Source: Sediminibacterium sp.
GTDB taxonomy: Bacteria; Bacteroidota; Bacteroidia; Chitinophagales; Chitinophagaceae
Assembly: GCA_030158665.1 (NCBI GenBank)
Contig: JAOASM010000007.1
Coordinates: forward strand, 62,001-126,000
Direction: 5' to 3'
Length of the DNA stretch: 64,000 nucleotides
In this document: one piece after another, positions 28,275 through 37,036 of the stretch
How the letters are laid out: each line of letters opens with the position of its first letter
How positions within the stretch are numbered: the first letter of the stretch is position 1
Program-made: the position numbers and the translations under genes
The notes under the pieces: model-generated
What the model was told of the DNA's origin: nothing
Seen by the model: only the letters and a program-made list of their open reading frames with translations
The model's database searches: none

Positions 28275-28718
28275 ATGAAACAACTACTTTATCTTTTTGG
28301 CTTTATTTTATCTGTTGTATTTGCACAAGCACAACAAAGGCCTATGCATGGCCAAGGTAGAATGATGCCACCTCCACCTCCTCCTATAGAACGTTTAAGT
28401 AAAGAGCAAAGAGCTCAGCTCGAATCATTCAAAATTCAATTCATCACAAAAAAGCTAGAGCTTACTCCTGCTGAAGCAGAAAAATTTTGGCCTGTATACA
28501 ATGAACAAAAAGAAGCCAGCCATCGTTTGATGAAAGAAAATAAAGATGATGAGATTGAATTCCAGGAAGCGATGTTAGTCATCAGAAAGAAATTTAAAAA
28601 AGACTTGATGCCAATTTTAAAAACAGAAGAAAGAGTCAATCTAGCTTTAAAAGTAGATAGAGAATTATTGAATAAGATGCGTAATGAAATGATGCGCAGA
28701 AAAAGACCAATGTCATAA
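28275..28718 (+). CDS. Spy/CpxP-like periplasmic stress protein
   Basis: 147 residues from the ATG at 28275 (MKQLLYLFGF); an ATG three codons earlier is possible. Signal peptide about 1-20 (ending FAQA), a proline-rich stretch (MMPPPPPPIERL), then a helical Lys/Glu/Met-rich body with LTPAEAEKFWPVYNEQKEA, like the LTxxQ-type repeat of Spy/CpxP and zinc-resistance sensors. Likely a periplasmic chaperone or stress sensor. It has its own ECF-type promoter and ends the regulon at a terminator. Confidence 0.72.
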   Translation: MKQLLYLFGFILSVVFAQAQQRPMHGQGRMMPPPPPPIERLSKEQRAQLESFKIQFITKKLELTPAEAEKFWPVYNEQKEASHRLMKENKDDEIEFQEAMLVIRKKFKKDLMPILKTEERVNLALKVDRELLNKMRNEMMRRKRPMS

Positions 28719-28735
28719 AGTTGAATCCAGGTGAA

Positions 28736-28773
28736 TAAAAAAAGCACTAGCCGGGGGGCTGGTGCTTTTTTGT
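28736..28773. terminator. Bidirectional terminator after the Spy-like gene
   Basis: AAAGCAC-TAGCC...GGCTG-GTGCTTT stem (28741-28769, one G-T pair) has an A-run before and a T-run after. It serves the convergent NIPSNAP gene too. Confidence 0.88.
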
Positions 28774-28795
28774 TTGCGATCATCTTCTTTAGATA

Positions 28796-29572
28796 TTATA
28801 AATCTGAATAAGACTTGGCACGCATTAAAATGATGTCTGCTTTTGAAACCGTATTCAGGTATTCTGGTAAAGTACTCATTTGCTTCCAAGCTGGCGCATC
28901 TACAAAATTTTTCCAATGGGCTTCTCTGTCGGCAAGATTGCTAAACCTAGTGATATAAATCAAATTGGGCATCCTACTTCCAGCAATGACTTTACTATAA
29001 AATAGCGCATTAAAATTTAAGGATTTAAACAGTTCGATCTCCTTTCCTTCATTGAACATATGAACTTTCTTTAAAAAAAACGCCTCGTCAGCACTTTCGT
29101 AACTCCTATATTCATAAATATTATCTGGTGACTTCTGAAATGATGTCCTTTTTTCAAATTGCCCCTGAAACTTAAACGACTTAGAAATAACCGTTTCTAG
29201 TCTATCATAAGGTAATACACCATTTGTCAATGTTAGGCTCAGTAAATTATTTGATTTCAATGGATCGATGGCTTCTTTCAATTGATCTAACTGATCTAGC
29301 TGTGCTAAACTTGACAATGGAAACCATACCATGATGGTCTTATCTTTTGCTGTATCATTATTGATAGGTTCAAATACACCCACATTGGCAATACCAAATT
29401 GATGAATATGTGGTAAGTATACATTTTTTAAATAGGCATCAACGGCTTCAAGCTGTGCGTTGGTGCTGCAATGGTAAACCTGTGTTATATAATACTCTCG
29501 CTGATTATTTTTATTAGAAGCGAAAGAGGCTATAGAAATTAAGAAAGTAAAAATCAATAGAGATTTTTTCAT
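28796..29572 (-). CDS. NIPSNAP family exported protein
   Basis: 258 residues, signal peptide about 1-18 (ending ASFAS). Two tandem ferredoxin-like NIPSNAP repeats: REYYITQVYHCSTNAQLEAVDAYL in the first half and YEYRSYESADEAFFLKKVHMF in the second, ending LPEYLNTVSKADIILMRAKSYSDL. The role of bacterial NIPSNAP proteins is unclear. The 5' leader is an array of 11-bp AT repeats that fills the whole gap to the upstream serine hydrolase gene, with which it is probably cotranscribed. Confidence 0.85.
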   Translation of the reverse strand: MKKSLLIFTFLISIASFASNKNNQREYYITQVYHCSTNAQLEAVDAYLKNVYLPHIHQFGIANVGVFEPINNDTAKDKTIMVWFPLSSLAQLDQLDQLKEAIDPLKSNNLLSLTLTNGVLPYDRLETVISKSFKFQGQFEKRTSFQKSPDNIYEYRSYESADEAFFLKKVHMFNEGKEIELFKSLNFNALFYSKVIAGSRMPNLIYITRFSNLADREAHWKNFVDAPAWKQMSTLPEYLNTVSKADIILMRAKSYSDL

Positions 29573-29614
29573 TTTATTTTTATTTTATTTTTATTTTATT
29601 TTTATTTTATTTTT
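29571..29614. repeat. Four exact tandem copies of ATTTTATTTTT (11-bp unit)
   Basis: Copies at 29571-29581, 29582-29592, 29593-29603 and 29604-29614. They fill the intergenic gap exactly, from the NIPSNAP start codon to the stop codon of the upstream gene. In the mRNA the unit reads AAAATAAAAAT, making an unstructured A-rich leader. Simple repeats like this can change copy number by slippage. Confidence 0.95.
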
Positions 29615-31145
29615 AACGTACCAAATCAAGATGGTATTCCTGAATCAAAGCTGGATTTTCAGGACTCAATGTAAAGCTTAATTTCAAGTTTTGTTTTGCT
29701 CCTTCAAGAATACAATATCCCCTTAGTTGATTCTCTGCCATCATTTTTCCAACAGATTGAATTGGACCTGCCTTTTCAAAAAGCTGCTTAGCTTGCGCTT
29801 TTAATTCATCTAATAAATAGTCATCAAAAAAGTTTTCAGCAAATATCGATGGTATATTTTCCCAACTAGGAATAACCTGAGCGAGTTCTTTTTGACGTTG
29901 TTCAAGCATGGGCGAAACAGAAACCATTCTTGGTTGAAGCTTTGCAATTTTAACTAAGGTATCCAATACGATTAAGTTCATAGTAGATGTTGGTGCATAA
30001 GTATGATTTGCAAAAAAGATTACACCCAATCCATATTCTGGCAAAAAGCGCCAATTACTTCCAAAGCCAGGAAGGCCGCCACTATGTCCAATGCTGGTTT
30101 TGTTTTCTGCATCATGCATCCAATTTAAACCATAACTATAACTTGATGTAGTCGCTAGTATTTTGCCTGACGGAAATTGATAATTGGGATTTAAGCCAAT
30201 AAATGTATAGGGCTGGTGCATTTCTCTTATGGTACTTCTTTTAATGACCCTGTTTTCTGGATCATTGCGTTCCGGCCATGCAGCTTGATGTAGTGCAACA
30301 TATTTTGCAAAATCAGAAATCGAAGTAATCATCCCTCCCATTGCTCCATAAATACCATCTTTTAATAAAGGCACGTTTACCCAATTTCCTTTGATGGTAC
30401 GATAGCCCATTGCTAAATTTTCTTTTGGAATGTTTCTATACTCATAGGTAGTATGCTGCATTCCTAAAGGATCCAATATAGCTTGCTTGATATAAGCATC
30501 ATAGGATAAACCAGATACTTTATGAATGACATAGCCCAACATAGCAAAACCAAGGTTGCTATATTCATAATAGGCTCCTGTCGTATTTGAAAAAGAGAGT
30601 CCTTTTTCAATTAGTGCTAGTAAATCTGCTTCTGAATCTTCTAGCTGTCTATCTCCCCAAGGATTGTCTTCTGGAAAACCAGCCTGATGAGACATCAAAT
30701 GACGAATGGTGATAGGCGCACCATCTTTTGTTAAAACTTGTCCTTTCATGGCAGGAATATATTGATCAATAGGATCATCAAGTTGCAGCTTTCCAGCATC
30801 TCTTAATTGAAGTATCGCCATGGTTGTAAAACTCTTGGACATGGATGCAATACGAAACATCGTCTCGTTATTAGCTGGTATTTTCTCTTCTATATTAGCC
30901 CAGCCTTCAGTTTTTTGATACAATAACTCACCATCTAATACAATAGCAAAAGCATACGCAGGGAAATGATTTTTTAGGGCATACACTTTATATAAATCGG
31001 ATACAAGGGGCATCGAAGCCTGAAGTTTCGCTTTTCTGTTTTCGTCTGCAAATACAGCAGGTTTGAACTGTTGCGTTGTTTGGGCAAATCCTGTTGTAAT
31101 AAACAACTGTAGTAGAAATAATCCAGCAATCGTCCTGTTTTTCAT
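29613..31145 (-). CDS. Serine hydrolase, class C beta-lactamase family, exported
   Basis: 510 residues from the ATG at 31145 (MKNRTIAGLF); the longer frame from 31181 precedes the signal peptide and is rejected. Signal ends near GFAQ. SxxK is SMSKS (FRIASMSKSFTTMA), the tyrosine motif is YEYSNLG and the third motif is HSGG (GHSGGLPGFGSNW). A C-terminal extension of about 120 residues follows the catalytic domain. Probably a periplasmic D-peptidase or esterase. The NIPSNAP gene follows on the same strand. Confidence 0.86.
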   Translation of the reverse strand: MKNRTIAGLFLLQLFITTGFAQTTQQFKPAVFADENRKAKLQASMPLVSDLYKVYALKNHFPAYAFAIVLDGELLYQKTEGWANIEEKIPANNETMFRIASMSKSFTTMAILQLRDAGKLQLDDPIDQYIPAMKGQVLTKDGAPITIRHLMSHQAGFPEDNPWGDRQLEDSEADLLALIEKGLSFSNTTGAYYEYSNLGFAMLGYVIHKVSGLSYDAYIKQAILDPLGMQHTTYEYRNIPKENLAMGYRTIKGNWVNVPLLKDGIYGAMGGMITSISDFAKYVALHQAAWPERNDPENRVIKRSTIREMHQPYTFIGLNPNYQFPSGKILATTSSYSYGLNWMHDAENKTSIGHSGGLPGFGSNWRFLPEYGLGVIFFANHTYAPTSTMNLIVLDTLVKIAKLQPRMVSVSPMLEQRQKELAQVIPSWENIPSIFAENFFDDYLLDELKAQAKQLFEKAGPIQSVGKMMAENQLRGYCILEGAKQNLKLSFTLSPENPALIQEYHLDLVR

Positions 31146-31217
31146 AATGGTGTATTCATCACAAATTAAGTTATAATTCAAAAAAATACACTAATTTTCT
31201 GCACTTAATATATAACT

Positions 31218-33698
31218 ATGCGTAAACAACTTTTTTTAGTATTACTTGCTTTACCGCTATTTATTTTTGGACAACAAAAAGCCAATTATGACTTAGCAGC
31301 AAGATTTTCTCCAAAGAAATTAGACAAGATGATCTTTTCTTTATCTGTTGATCCTCATTGGCTAAAACTATCTAATAGGTTTTGGTATGTGTATGAAACA
31401 AGTGAGGGAAAACAATGGATGATTGTAGACCCAGTAAAAAACGAAAAGAAAGTGATGTTTGATAAAGAACAGCTTGCTGCTTCTTTAACTAAAATCATTA
31501 AAGATCCTTTCGATGCTCAACATCTTCCAATCGATTCTTTAAAATTTATTAAAGATGAAAATTGGATTCAATTTGAAGTGAAAAGCAGTATTGATATAGA
31601 TAAGCCTGGTGCTAAAAAAGATGCTAAAGCTGAAAAAATTAAAAAAGTATTTTATTTTGAATACAATTTAAATACGGCACAGCTTAACGAGCTAGTTGGT
31701 TTCACGAAGCCAAAAAGAAAACCAAGCTGGGCCAATATTGCACCCGATCAATCAAAAGTTGTTTTCGGAAGAAACTACAACCTCTATTATATGGATAAAG
31801 CAAATTATGAAAAAGCTTTAATCAATGAGGAGGATAGCACCATTGTAGAAACGGCAATTACAAAAGATGGTTTACAAAATTTTAGCTGGCATAGCGAAGG
31901 CGGTGCAGGCGGTGGTGGAGAAACCAATGTAGATGTAGAAAAAAACAAAAATAAAAGAAAGCCTGTTTTTGGTTACTGGAGTGAAAATAGCAAACAATTG
32001 GCTATCGTAAAAGTCGACAACAGAAAAGTGAAGGACTTATGGGTAATCAATAGTATTGCAGATCCAAGACCAACCCTTGAAACCTATAAATACTGGATGC
32101 CAGGCGAAAAAGAAGCTCCAGTTGATCATTTAATGTTGGTGGACATGGTGAACTATAGCAATAAGGAAATCAATGTATCACAATATAAGGATCAAGATAT
32201 TGCCTTATGGAATAAATCTGCTGCAGTCAATGCAAGAGATGATGAATTCAAGCCAATGATTTGGTTAGGCACAAATGAACAGCTATACCTTGCAAGAACA
32301 AGTCGTGATCTAAAAAAGATTGATCAATGTGTAGTCAATACAACAACTGGTGAAGTAAAAGTATTGGTGGCTGAGTCTATGAATACATCTATTGAAATTA
32401 AGAAGCCAGAGTTAATTAAAAATGGTGCAGAACTAATTGAATGGAGTGAACGTGACGGATGGGCACATTTATACTTATATGATGGTCAAGGTAAATTAAA
32501 AAACCAAATCACACAGGGCGCTTGGCATGTGGAGGAAGTAATTGGTGTAGATGAAGCTAAAAGAGTAGTGTATTTTACTGCAAACGGAAAAGAGTCAATG
32601 AGTGGCGGTGGCAAAGAAGACCCTTATTACATGCACTTATACAAGATTAATCTTGATGGAACAGGTTTGCAATTACTAAACGCAGGAAATTATGATCATA
32701 GTGTTAGTTTAAATGATAACAACACCTATTTCGTTAATAATGCTTCTAGAGTGAATACCACTCCAGTTGCTACTTTGCATAGCGCTGATGGCAGAAAATT
32801 AATGGAACTGGAAACTGCTGATTTAAAAAGTTTATTTGCAACAGGCTATAAATTTCCTGAAACATTTAAAGTTAAAGCGGATGATGGTATCACTGATTTA
32901 TATGGTGTAATGTATAAGCCTTATGATTTTGATAGCACTAAAAAGTATCCAATCATAGAATACGTTTACCCGGGACCTCAAACAGAATCTGTTAATAAAA
33001 CATTTAGCAAAGGAATGGATCGTATTGACCGATTGGCACAATTAGGATTTGTAGTGGTGACGATGGGTAATAGAGGTGGACATCCAGCTAGAAGCAAATG
33101 GTATCATAACTACGGCTATGGTAATCTAAGAGACTATGGTCTTGCAGACAAAAAAGCTACCATTGAACAACTTGCAGATAGGTTTAGTTTCATTGATAGA
33201 AACAAAGTAGGTATTCATGGTCATAGCGGCGGCGGATTCATGAGTACAGCAGCTATGTTAGTCTATCCAGATATCTTTAAAGTAGCAGTGAGCAATGCAG
33301 GTAATCATGATAACAGTGTATACAACAGATGGTGGAGTGAAAAGCACCATGGTGTAAAAGAAAATATCTCTGATAAAGGGGATACTACTTTCAGTTACAT
33401 GATTGATAAAAATCCTGATTTAGCAAAAAACTTAAAAGGTAAATTATTGTTGATCCATGGTGAAATAGATAACAATGTACACCCTGCTAATACTTTAAGA
33501 GTAGTGAACGCATTGATTAAAGCAAACAAGCGATTTGATATGTTGATTTTACCAACTCAAAGACACGGATTCGGCGACATGAACGAATACTGGTTCTGGA
33601 GAACAGCAGATTATTTCTCTAAATATTTATTAGGAGATCATACAGAACGTCCTGTTGATATTGATGAATTAAATAGAGATGTTGAACGTAAGAAGTAA
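31218..33698 (+). CDS. S9 family (prolyl oligopeptidase/DPP IV-like) peptidase, exported
   Basis: 826 residues, signal peptide about 1-19 (ending IFGQ). N-terminal eight-bladed-type propeller (about 45-540), then an alpha/beta-hydrolase domain with nucleophile GHSGGG, the aspartate in HGEIDNNVHP and the histidine in RHGFGD. Family members release dipeptides after proline or act as broader oligopeptidases in the periplasm. A Gly-rich insert (GGAGGGGETN) lies inside the propeller. Monocistronic with its own terminator; divergent from the serine hydrolase gene. Confidence 0.9.
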   Translation: MRKQLFLVLLALPLFIFGQQKANYDLAARFSPKKLDKMIFSLSVDPHWLKLSNRFWYVYETSEGKQWMIVDPVKNEKKVMFDKEQLAASLTKIIKDPFDAQHLPIDSLKFIKDENWIQFEVKSSIDIDKPGAKKDAKAEKIKKVFYFEYNLNTAQLNELVGFTKPKRKPSWANIAPDQSKVVFGRNYNLYYMDKANYEKALINEEDSTIVETAITKDGLQNFSWHSEGGAGGGGETNVDVEKNKNKRKPVFGYWSENSKQLAIVKVDNRKVKDLWVINSIADPRPTLETYKYWMPGEKEAPVDHLMLVDMVNYSNKEINVSQYKDQDIALWNKSAAVNARDDEFKPMIWLGTNEQLYLARTSRDLKKIDQCVVNTTTGEVKVLVAESMNTSIEIKKPELIKNGAELIEWSERDGWAHLYLYDGQGKLKNQITQGAWHVEEVIGVDEAKRVVYFTANGKESMSGGGKEDPYYMHLYKINLDGTGLQLLNAGNYDHSVSLNDNNTYFVNNASRVNTTPVATLHSADGRKLMELETADLKSLFATGYKFPETFKVKADDGITDLYGVMYKPYDFDSTKKYPIIEYVYPGPQTESVNKTFSKGMDRIDRLAQLGFVVVTMGNRGGHPARSKWYHNYGYGNLRDYGLADKKATIEQLADRFSFIDRNKVGIHGHSGGGFMSTAAMLVYPDIFKVAVSNAGNHDNSVYNRWWSEKHHGVKENISDKGDTTFSYMIDKNPDLAKNLKGKLLLIHGEIDNNVHPANTLRVVNALIKANKRFDMLILPTQRHGFGDMNEYWFWRTADYFSKYLLGDHTERPVDIDELNRDVERKK

Positions 33699-33716
33699 AT
33701 CTTATCATGAGCGCAT

Positions 33717-33750
33717 AAAAAAAGGTCCCGCAGTAGCGGGACCTTTTTTT
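33717..33750. terminator. Bidirectional terminator between S9 peptidase and photolyase-like genes
   Basis: AAAGGTCCCGC-AGTA-GCGGGACCTTT (33721-33746), flanked by an A-run and a T-run, lies between convergent genes. Confidence 0.92.
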
Positions 33751-34942
33751 ATTTTAAAAATTTTTCGCACTTTTTCCAGTAACCAAAAAAGCTTGGATAA
33801 TACCCATTGACTTCTGGGAACAACCAATCCCTTTGCTCCCTAATCCCTTGATAATGCTGGGTGGTAGGATGTTCTTTAAAATATATTTTTGCTTGCATGT
33901 TTTCTTTTTCAATGATATCAGCTGTATCGATAGATCCTAGATCAGCAATAAGCGCTTCAAAATTTCCTACGAAAATTTGAATGCCTTGAATATTATTTTT
34001 TGCTAAATCTATAATGGATTGCAGCACTTTTTCTGTTACCGGAAATTGCTTAAAATGATTCGGTTCTAATAATACAATACGATTGGCTTGTTCATTGGTA
34101 TGCCATAATGGATCCAAATTAAAACTATTATAAATACAAAACGGTTTGTCTAAGTCTATCTTATTGATGTTAAAATTGATCGCTTCATTTGCATTTTGAA
34201 TCTTTTTTAAAATACCAATAGCGTCAATTTCATATGGAAGATCTAAAGGCTTTGAGGCATCCATTCCTTTTATAGCTTTAACTTGATCAGTTTTGTCGAA
34301 AATGGCTTCATGTAAATTTTCATACGCTGTATCTAGAAATGTGCCTACTTGCTTTGTAGCAGTGTATTTATTGATGTTTTCTTGATTGGCAACATACTGC
34401 TTGCTGCTAAATGTGCCCGCTACCCACTGCCAACTTAAAAAATTTGCTGCAGGATCGTGATCTAATAAATTGGCATACATCCACATTGCCCCAGGCAGCC
34501 ATGCCGCCTTAAATATATTCGAATGCAGCATCGAAATATACATTCTAAGATGATTGTGGAGATAGCCTGTATCGTATAATTGATGGATAGCATTATCAAT
34601 GGCATGGATGCCGGTAGTTCCAGCACTGATTGGTATTGGGAGCCCCTGCAATAGTACATTGGACTGCGTTGATTTAAGATCTTGTAAAATTAAATCACCC
34701 TGATGTTGCCAAACTCTCTGAAAATATTCCCTCCAAGCCATTTGCTGCATGAACCCAATCCATTCTTGTTGATGATACTTACTTTTAAGCTGATCCATTA
34801 CTGTGACTGGACTGAGAAATCCTCTAGAAATATAGGGAGACCAAGCAGTGACTGCCCCATTGGTGTAATTTCTAGTAGCATGGTATTTGCCAGGATGATA
34901 GGCTTTCACCTGCTCTAATAGCGCAGCATAAGTTATATTCAT
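33749..34942 (-). CDS. FAD-binding half-photolyase (photolyase C-domain without the usual N-terminal domain)
   Basis: 397 residues. The first about 225 residues are the photolyase/cryptochrome FAD-binding helical domain: NYTNGAVTAWSPYISRGFLSP, MAWREYFQRVW, DTGYLHNHLRMYISM and FLSWQWVAGTFSSKQYVANQ. The alpha/beta antenna domain that normally precedes it is absent. Instead about 170 residues follow, including an alpha/beta-looking segment (FCIYNSFNLDPLWH, ANRIVLLEP, IQGIQIFVGNFEALI). It may be a light-dependent DNA repair enzyme or a photoreceptor. It is divergent from the cryptochrome gene, 59 bases away. Confidence 0.82.
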   Translation of the reverse strand: MNITYAALLEQVKAYHPGKYHATRNYTNGAVTAWSPYISRGFLSPVTVMDQLKSKYHQQEWIGFMQQMAWREYFQRVWQHQGDLILQDLKSTQSNVLLQGLPIPISAGTTGIHAIDNAIHQLYDTGYLHNHLRMYISMLHSNIFKAAWLPGAMWMYANLLDHDPAANFLSWQWVAGTFSSKQYVANQENINKYTATKQVGTFLDTAYENLHEAIFDKTDQVKAIKGMDASKPLDLPYEIDAIGILKKIQNANEAINFNINKIDLDKPFCIYNSFNLDPLWHTNEQANRIVLLEPNHFKQFPVTEKVLQSIIDLAKNNIQGIQIFVGNFEALIADLGSIDTADIIEKENMQAKIYFKEHPTTQHYQGIREQRDWLFPEVNGYYPSFFGYWKKCEKFLK

Positions 34943-35001
34943 TGAATGGGATTAATAGTACTACACAATGAACAATTTAAGGTGAAAAATGTTTAAAATA
35001 G

Positions 35002-36498
35002 ATGCAAGTTCAGCTCATATTCCCACATCAACTCTACGACCAATCCGAATTAGGGCCCGAAGGTGGTGATTGCTATATCATTGAATCTGATTTATTTTTT
35101 CTTCAATATCAGTTTCACAAGCAAAAACTACTTTTTCATAGAGCGACTATGAAATATTATGCTGGACAACTCGCTCAGAAAGGATGTCACTGTCATTATA
35201 TTGAAGCACATGATCCCAATTCGGCAATTCCTGTTTTGGTAAAAATGCTTAAAACTAAGGGTGTTCAAAAAATTAAATTATATGACCCTTGTGATAATTG
35301 GATCGATCGACAATTAAAAAAAGCAAGCAATGCTAGTGGGATAGAACTTGTCTACCTTCCTAGTCCAAATTTTTTAAACAACCTTCCGGAAGATGTTCAA
35401 TTGCTTGGAAATAAGAAAATCTACTTTCAAACTAGTTTTTATACCGAGCAAAGAAAACAAAGAAAAATTTTAATTGAACAAGATGGAAGCCCCATTGGAG
35501 GGCAATGGAGTTTTGACGCGGAAAACAGAAAAAAAATTCCAAAAAATACATCCATTCCTGCCATCCACTTTTTTGAGTCAAACGAATTCATAGAGGAAGC
35601 AACAAAATATGTGCAAGCAAATTTTCAAAACAATCCCGGAAAAGCAGGAGCGCCATTTATAACAGCTAACAAGCATTTATATTATCCAGTCACACATGCT
35701 GATGCAAGGAAAGCAATGCAATTATTCATTGCAGAAAAACTAGACTTGTTTGGCATCTATGAGGATGCCATGTTGGTAGCTGAAAAAACCTTGTTTCATA
35801 GTGTGTTAAGCCCATTGATTAATGTAGGCTTAATTCATCCTACTGAATTTTTACATGCCTTACTACAGGCCTATCAAAATGCAAAAGCGCCGATCAATAG
35901 TATCGAAGGAATCGTAAGACAAATTATGGGATGGAGAGAATTCGTTCAATTGACGTATCGTAAAATAGGGAGTCAACAAAGAACAAAAAACTTTTGGGGC
36001 TTCACTAAAATAATGCCCGCTTCCTTTTATGATGGTACAACTGGAATTGCGCCAATTGATATCAGTATTCAAAAACTACTTGAATCAGGTTACAATCATC
36101 ATATTGAACGACTAATGGTTTTGGGTAATTTTATGTTACTCTGTGAGATACATCCAGATGATGTGTATCAATGGTTCATGGAAATGTATATCGATGCTTA
36201 TGACTGGGTGATGGTGCCCAATGTATACGGTATGTCTCAGTTTGCAGACGGAGGGATGATCACCACCAAGCCCTATATTTGTGGATCTAATTACTTGATG
36301 AAGATGGGTGATTTTCCTAAAGGCGATTGGCAGGCGACATGGGATGGTTTATTTTGGCGTTTCTTATCCAAGCAGCGTGTAGTCTTTTCAAAAAATCCAA
36401 GATGGGCCATGTTATTAAGTACATGGGATAAGATGCCTGAAGAAAAAAGAGCTACACATTTGAACCATGCAGAACAATTTTTAAAAGACTTAAAGTAA
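35002..36498 (+). CDS. Cryptochrome/photolyase family protein of the FeS-BCP ((6-4) photolyase-like) group, cluster cysteines missing
   Basis: 498 residues. The N-terminal domain opens LIFPHQLYDQSE and the FAD domain has GWREFVQLTYR, NHHIERLMVLGNFMLLCEIHP, DWVMVPNVYGMSQFADGG and TTKPYICGSNYLMKMGDF, the layout of bacterial (6-4) photolyases. In the iron-sulfur members the SNYLMKM block is followed by a YCxxCxY...CPFN segment; here residues 436-452 read DFPKGDWQATWDGLFWR with no cysteine. Only C381 and C427 lie in that half. So a [4Fe-4S] cluster is unlikely. Likely repairs UV photoproducts or senses light. The DUF2805 gene follows by 13 bases. Confidence 0.85.
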   Translation: MQVQLIFPHQLYDQSELGPEGGDCYIIESDLFFLQYQFHKQKLLFHRATMKYYAGQLAQKGCHCHYIEAHDPNSAIPVLVKMLKTKGVQKIKLYDPCDNWIDRQLKKASNASGIELVYLPSPNFLNNLPEDVQLLGNKKIYFQTSFYTEQRKQRKILIEQDGSPIGGQWSFDAENRKKIPKNTSIPAIHFFESNEFIEEATKYVQANFQNNPGKAGAPFITANKHLYYPVTHADARKAMQLFIAEKLDLFGIYEDAMLVAEKTLFHSVLSPLINVGLIHPTEFLHALLQAYQNAKAPINSIEGIVRQIMGWREFVQLTYRKIGSQQRTKNFWGFTKIMPASFYDGTTGIAPIDISIQKLLESGYNHHIERLMVLGNFMLLCEIHPDDVYQWFMEMYIDAYDWVMVPNVYGMSQFADGGMITTKPYICGSNYLMKMGDFPKGDWQATWDGLFWRFLSKQRVVFSKNPRWAMLLSTWDKMPEEKRATHLNHAEQFLKDLK

Positions 36499-36511
36499 AA
36501 GAAATAGTACA

Positions 36512-36832
36512 ATGGGAAAAATAGCATTGATCCATCCAATACCAGCAGAACCCATCCTACAACCGGAATGGGAAGAAAAAGACAGAGACCGTATTATTGA
36601 AATGGCATGGGAAGATCGAACGCCATTTGAAGCAATTCAATTTCAATTTGGTTTAAGTGAGAAAGAAGTGATTGAATTCATGCGCGCTAACTCAAAACCT
36701 TCAAGTTTTAGAATGTGGCGCAAACGTATGGCATCCAGAAAAACAAAGCATGCCGTATTAAGAAGTACCGATGTAATTAGATTCAAATGTAGTAGACAAA
36801 AGACAAGTGGTAATAAGATATCAAAAAGATAG
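36512..36832 (+). CDS. TIGR03643/DUF2805 family small protein
   Basis: 106 residues, basic at the C-terminus. Family marks: DRIIEMAWEDRTPFEAIQFQFGLSEKEVIEFMR and SFRMWRKRM. It looks like a small helix-turn-helix. This family is commonly encoded beside photolyase/cryptochrome genes, as here; its function is unknown. It starts 13 bases after the cryptochrome stop, so they are probably one transcript. The last codons and the stop lie in the left arm of a terminator hairpin shared with the convergent DUF2256 gene. Confidence 0.85.
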   Translation: MGKIALIHPIPAEPILQPEWEEKDRDRIIEMAWEDRTPFEAIQFQFGLSEKEVIEFMRANSKPSSFRMWRKRMASRKTKHAVLRSTDVIRFKCSRQKTSGNKISKR

Positions 36833-36860
36833 AGCGATCCAATGAATCGCTCTATCTTTT
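36824..36860. terminator. Bidirectional terminator containing both convergent stop codons
   Basis: A perfect 15-bp stem (36824-36838 with 36846-36860) with a seven-base loop. The DUF2805 stop is in the left arm (36830-36832) and the DUF2256 stop in the right arm (36852-36854). Confidence 0.9.
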
Positions 36861-36998
36861 AATTTTATTCTTTTTACAAGCTTCACTACAATATTGTACT
36901 TCTTCCCAACACCTTTCCCATTTTTTTCGCCAACTAAATGGGCGACCACAGGCTTTACATATTTTTTCAGGTAGATCCTGCTTCTTTACTCCTTTCAT
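36852..36998 (-). CDS. DUF2256 small zinc-ribbon-like protein
   Basis: 48 residues, read directly from the minus strand: it starts [12 protein letters not shown], then [18 protein letters not shown] and [14 protein letters not shown]. The four cysteines CxxC...CxxxC and the RPFSWRKKW block are the DUF2256 signature. Function is unknown; it is normally found with photolyase and DUF2805 genes, matching this cluster. It is too short for a standard ORF cutoff. Its stop codon is inside the shared terminator. Confidence 0.85.
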   Translation of the reverse strand: MKGVKKQDLPEKICKACGRPFSWRKKWERCWEEVQYCSEACKKNKIKR

Positions 36999-37036
36999 AT
37001 GTTGATAACAAATTCATGTAGCAATTTGTTTACAGA

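Noticed and set aside
36846-37036. Region after DUF2805 as empty intergenic space
   Set aside because: Reading the minus strand gives an intact 48-codon DUF2256 gene, annotated at 36852-36998.
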